A stretch of DNA of 26,117 nucleotides from Bacillota bacterium (GTDB taxonomy: Bacteria > Bacillota > Clostridia > Acetivibrionales > DSM-2933), in contig JAEYYB010000096.1 of assembly GCA_023430975.1 (NCBI GenBank), positions 1 through 26,117 on the forward strand, in the 5' to 3' direction. The position numbers and the translations under genes were made by a program. The notes beneath the pieces are model-generated. The model did no database searches. It was not told where the DNA came from and was given only the letters and a program-made list of their open reading frames with translations. Of this stretch, positions 24,701-26,117 are shown in pieces (within the stretch, counting starts at the first letter, position 1; each line of letters opens with the position of its first letter).

Positions 24701-24740
24701 TATACAATTATTTTAAATAAATAATAAAATAATTGCTATA
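24701..24740. other. AT-rich hairpin upstream of the scaffoldin gene
   Basis: TATACAATTATTTTA (24701-24715) pairs with TAAAATAATTGCTATA (24725-24740) with a one-base bulge. Its left flank resembles the flank of the palindrome at 18137-18160. The function is unknown. Confidence 0.35.
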
Positions 24741-24993
24741 CACCCAAATATTAAACTTAATAATATAAATAAAAGTCTTAATTAATTTTACATTTCCTTC
24801 GTAAAAATGTAAATATTAATTAACTCTTATCCATATCAAAACCACTTGTAACACATGGTTTACTCCATTCTATCATATGTATGTAATACATGCAACTTTT
24901 GTAAATAATTTTTCTATATTTTCTAAACTTATACAATCGGAAATGGGTGCATTAAATAACGATAACAAAATCATAACCTCCTCGACATCATGC

Positions 24994-25049
24994 AAGAAAA
25001 AAAGAGGATAAGGCTTAATATATGCTATCTCGCAACCTTATCCTCTTTT
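24994..25049 (-). terminator. Rho-independent terminator of the small membrane protein gene
   Basis: AAAAGAGGATAAGG (25000-25013) pairs perfectly over 14 bases with 25036-25049, around a 22-base loop. On the minus strand it is followed by TTTTTCTTGC, a proper U-tract. It ends the gene at 25119-25439. Confidence 0.85.
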
Positions 25050-25118
25050 ATTTGCCAATATCCAATATTACATTTTTCTCAAATTTTTTATGTTATATGC
25101 TTCGATCTTATTTTATAA

Positions 25119-25439
25119 TTATGCGAAAATAGTTACAATTTCTAGTATGATAACTCCAACTGCCCAATACTGCATAGGAATAAAGAAAAATGTGTGCTTA
25201 TTCCCAATTCGGCGTGTTTCACCTGTTGCTTGATTTACATATACTTCATTGGCGTCTCTGTTGAAATATTTACCGAGCTTCCAAATAATAACCGATGAAA
25301 GAACAATAAATACATCCATAAACCAATTTCCTTTTGAGCCGGTGTTTCCTAAAAATACATTGCCTATACCCGCTCCTATTAATGCCATCACAAATACAGT
25401 TATAGGCGTAAGGATACCCCAGCCGCTCCAAACAATCAT
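25119..25439 (-). CDS. Small conserved-type membrane protein of unknown function
   Basis: 106 residues with three hydrophobic segments (about 8-30, 40-55 and 86-105). It begins MIVWSGWGILTPITVFVMAL. A polar loop of about 56-82 includes NQATGETRRIGNKHTFFFIP, after which MQYWAVGVI starts the last segment. The sequence resembles short uncharacterised membrane proteins found in many bacteria that begin with a similar I-W-S-G-x-G segment, but I cannot name a function. GGGGAG lies 7 bases before the ATG and a strong terminator follows, so it is a complete single-gene transcript. No neighbour suggests a role. Confidence 0.75.
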   Translation of the reverse strand: MIVWSGWGILTPITVFVMALIGAGIGNVFLGNTGSKGNWFMDVFIVLSSVIIWKLGKYFNRDANEVYVNQATGETRRIGNKHTFFFIPMQYWAVGVIILEIVTIFA

Positions 25440-25531
25440 TAATCATCTCCCCTTTACATTCTATTATTCTATTATATCATACATGAAAATGTAATAAAGT
25501 ACTTTTTTTACATTGATTGTGATTTAAGGGC

Positions 25532-25587
25532 AGAACAGGTATATATTAAAAGTATAATTATTAACACTTTTAATATATACCTGTTCT
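25532..25587. repeat. Perfect 22-bp inverted repeat related to the palindromic element
   Basis: The arms 25532-25553 and 25566-25587 are exact reverse complements over 22 bases, with a 12-base loop. The inner part, TATATTAAAAGT and ACTTTTAATATA, equals the outer ends of the palindromic repeats A-C. It is probably an internally deleted derivative or a terminal hairpin. It has no T-tract of terminator type. Confidence 0.65.
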
Positions 25588-25643
25588 TTCCTAAATAAGG
25601 TAGGTTTAATTTATTTATATCAAGAGAGGTTAAGTTATGCTCT

Positions 25644-25745
25644 AGATTAAAAGTGATAAATCTATTACATTTGTCTGCCGCAAATCCCGTTGAATCGTTC
25701 GTTATCTGCTCTGCCAAATGTAAGATTATTAACACTTTAAATATA
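25644..25745. repeat. MITE-like palindromic repeat, copy B
   Basis: The left arm starts ATTAAAAGTGATAAATCTAT (25646) and continues TACATTTGTCT. The right arm is GCCAAATGTAAGATTATTAA then CACTTTAAATATA (25713-25745). Both arms match copy A closely, but B carries about 36 extra bases in the centre (25677-25712). It contains no gene. It lies 58 bases from the 22-bp inverted repeat, so two related units sit side by side. Confidence 0.7.
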
Positions 25746-26117
25746 GTGTCTATTCATATTAATTTCCTACCAAAACAATTTAATATTATAATATTATGAA
25801 ACGATATTACTCCCCTATTTTATAGCCAAGATCTATCTATATATCTATCTATATTGAGCTCGATTTAATATTAGACCACATTAACCCATAATAATAGATG
25901 TTATTTTTATATAGTAGATTGTTTATAGATATTTATATATAAAAAGATCTGCACTTTATTCAAAGTGCAATTAAAGAAATACCATGAAAACTATTCTGAA
26001 ACATACGGCCAATTTGGCACACAAGTAACCAAAGCGTATGTCTTTACGCCTTTTAGTCTTTTGTTTTTAATTACGACTTAAGATGCTTTGGGCTCCAGAG
26101 ACACCTTAAATCCTAGG
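25746..26117. other. AT-rich region at the right edge, no supported gene
   Basis: No start, ribosome binding site or long frame supports a gene. A short ATCT/ATAT tract lies at 25831-25853. GCACTTTATTCAAAGTGC (about 25952-25969) is a hairpin; on the minus strand it is followed by AGATCTTTTTATAT and could terminate a gene lying beyond the right edge. Confidence 0.5.

Larger units (their letters stand above)
24422..25118. other. Long intergenic region upstream of the scaffoldin gene
   Basis: About 700 bases without a supported gene. It contains palindromic repeat copy C (24518-24613), a hairpin (24701-24740) and a terminator (24994-25049). A second strong SD-like AAAAGGAGG lies at about 24479-24487 on the minus strand, with TTG then TAG after it, so it starts no gene. 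The scaffoldin promoter should lie within 24440-24620 but no clean -35/-10 pair stands out. A 33-residue frame at 24873-24974 is too weak to call. Confidence 0.55.

Noticed and set aside
24873..24974. Minus-strand frame of 33 residues with GAGGAGG before its ATG
   Set aside because: The ribosome binding site is only 2 bases from the ATG, the frame is short, and nothing supports conservation.
25508..25735. Minus-strand frame of 75 residues at the right side
   Set aside because: It runs through the 22-bp inverted repeat and palindromic copy B, and has no family resemblance.
26078..26116. Minus-strand frame entering from the right edge and ending in TAA at 26078
   Set aside because: Only 12 codons are visible, far too few to call the 3' end of a gene.

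Overview
The window looks like chromosome from an anaerobic, cellulolytic, low-GC Gram-positive bacterium of the class Clostridia. The base composition is AT-rich, ribosome binding sites are strong AGGAGG types, and ferredoxin-linked 2-oxoacid chemistry is present. The decisive marker is a 1722-residue secreted scaffoldin with nine cohesin modules and a C-terminal dockerin, so the organism makes a cellulosome. The cohesins read as type II. Many type II cohesins plus a dockerin on one scaffoldin is the arrangement known from Pseudobacteroides (Bacteroides) cellulosolvens. That species or an Acetivibrio relative is my best guess, and it is an inference.

Region 1 (about 1-8120, minus strand) is one probable operon. 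In transcription order it holds an LctP-family permease, a phenylacetate-CoA ligase paralogue, iorA and iorB (indolepyruvate:ferredoxin oxidoreductase), a second phenylacetate-CoA ligase, a double-ACT-domain protein and a RidA-type deaminase. A promoter lies at 8092-8119 and a hairpin terminator near 147-177. Together these genes connect aromatic amino acids, aryl-pyruvates, aryl-acetyl-CoA and aryl-acetates, in either the fermentative or the scavenging direction.

Region 2 (about 8300-15110) is mixed. It holds a lipoprotein of the beta-lactamase/serine hydrolase family, a small acidic protein, a Cys-rich C_GCAxxG_C_C redox protein, a DUF134/NifX-like fusion with a 26-bp palindrome at its promoter, a methyltransferase, 6-phosphofructokinase, and a TetR regulator with its own operator. 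The regulator is followed by a truncated flavodoxin-like protein and a small Cys-rich membrane protein.

Region 3 (about 15130-19160) holds a two-gene LeuC/LeuD-type hydro-lyase operon, a zinc-ribbon/Yip1 membrane protein and a tRNA-dihydrouridine synthase. Region 4 (19250-24421) is the scaffoldin gene. It is followed by about 1.7 kb that is mostly non-coding, with one small membrane protein gene.

The least expected feature is a family of MITE-like palindromic elements with ends related to TATATTAAAAGTG. Full copies lie at 14298-14366, 24518-24613 and 25644-25745. A short hairpin derivative lies at 25532-25587 and a possible half copy at 8319-8351. One copy overlaps the tetR stop codon, one sits upstream of the scaffoldin, and the half copy overlaps a promoter. 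No rRNA, tRNA, CRISPR array, transposase or phage gene is visible.
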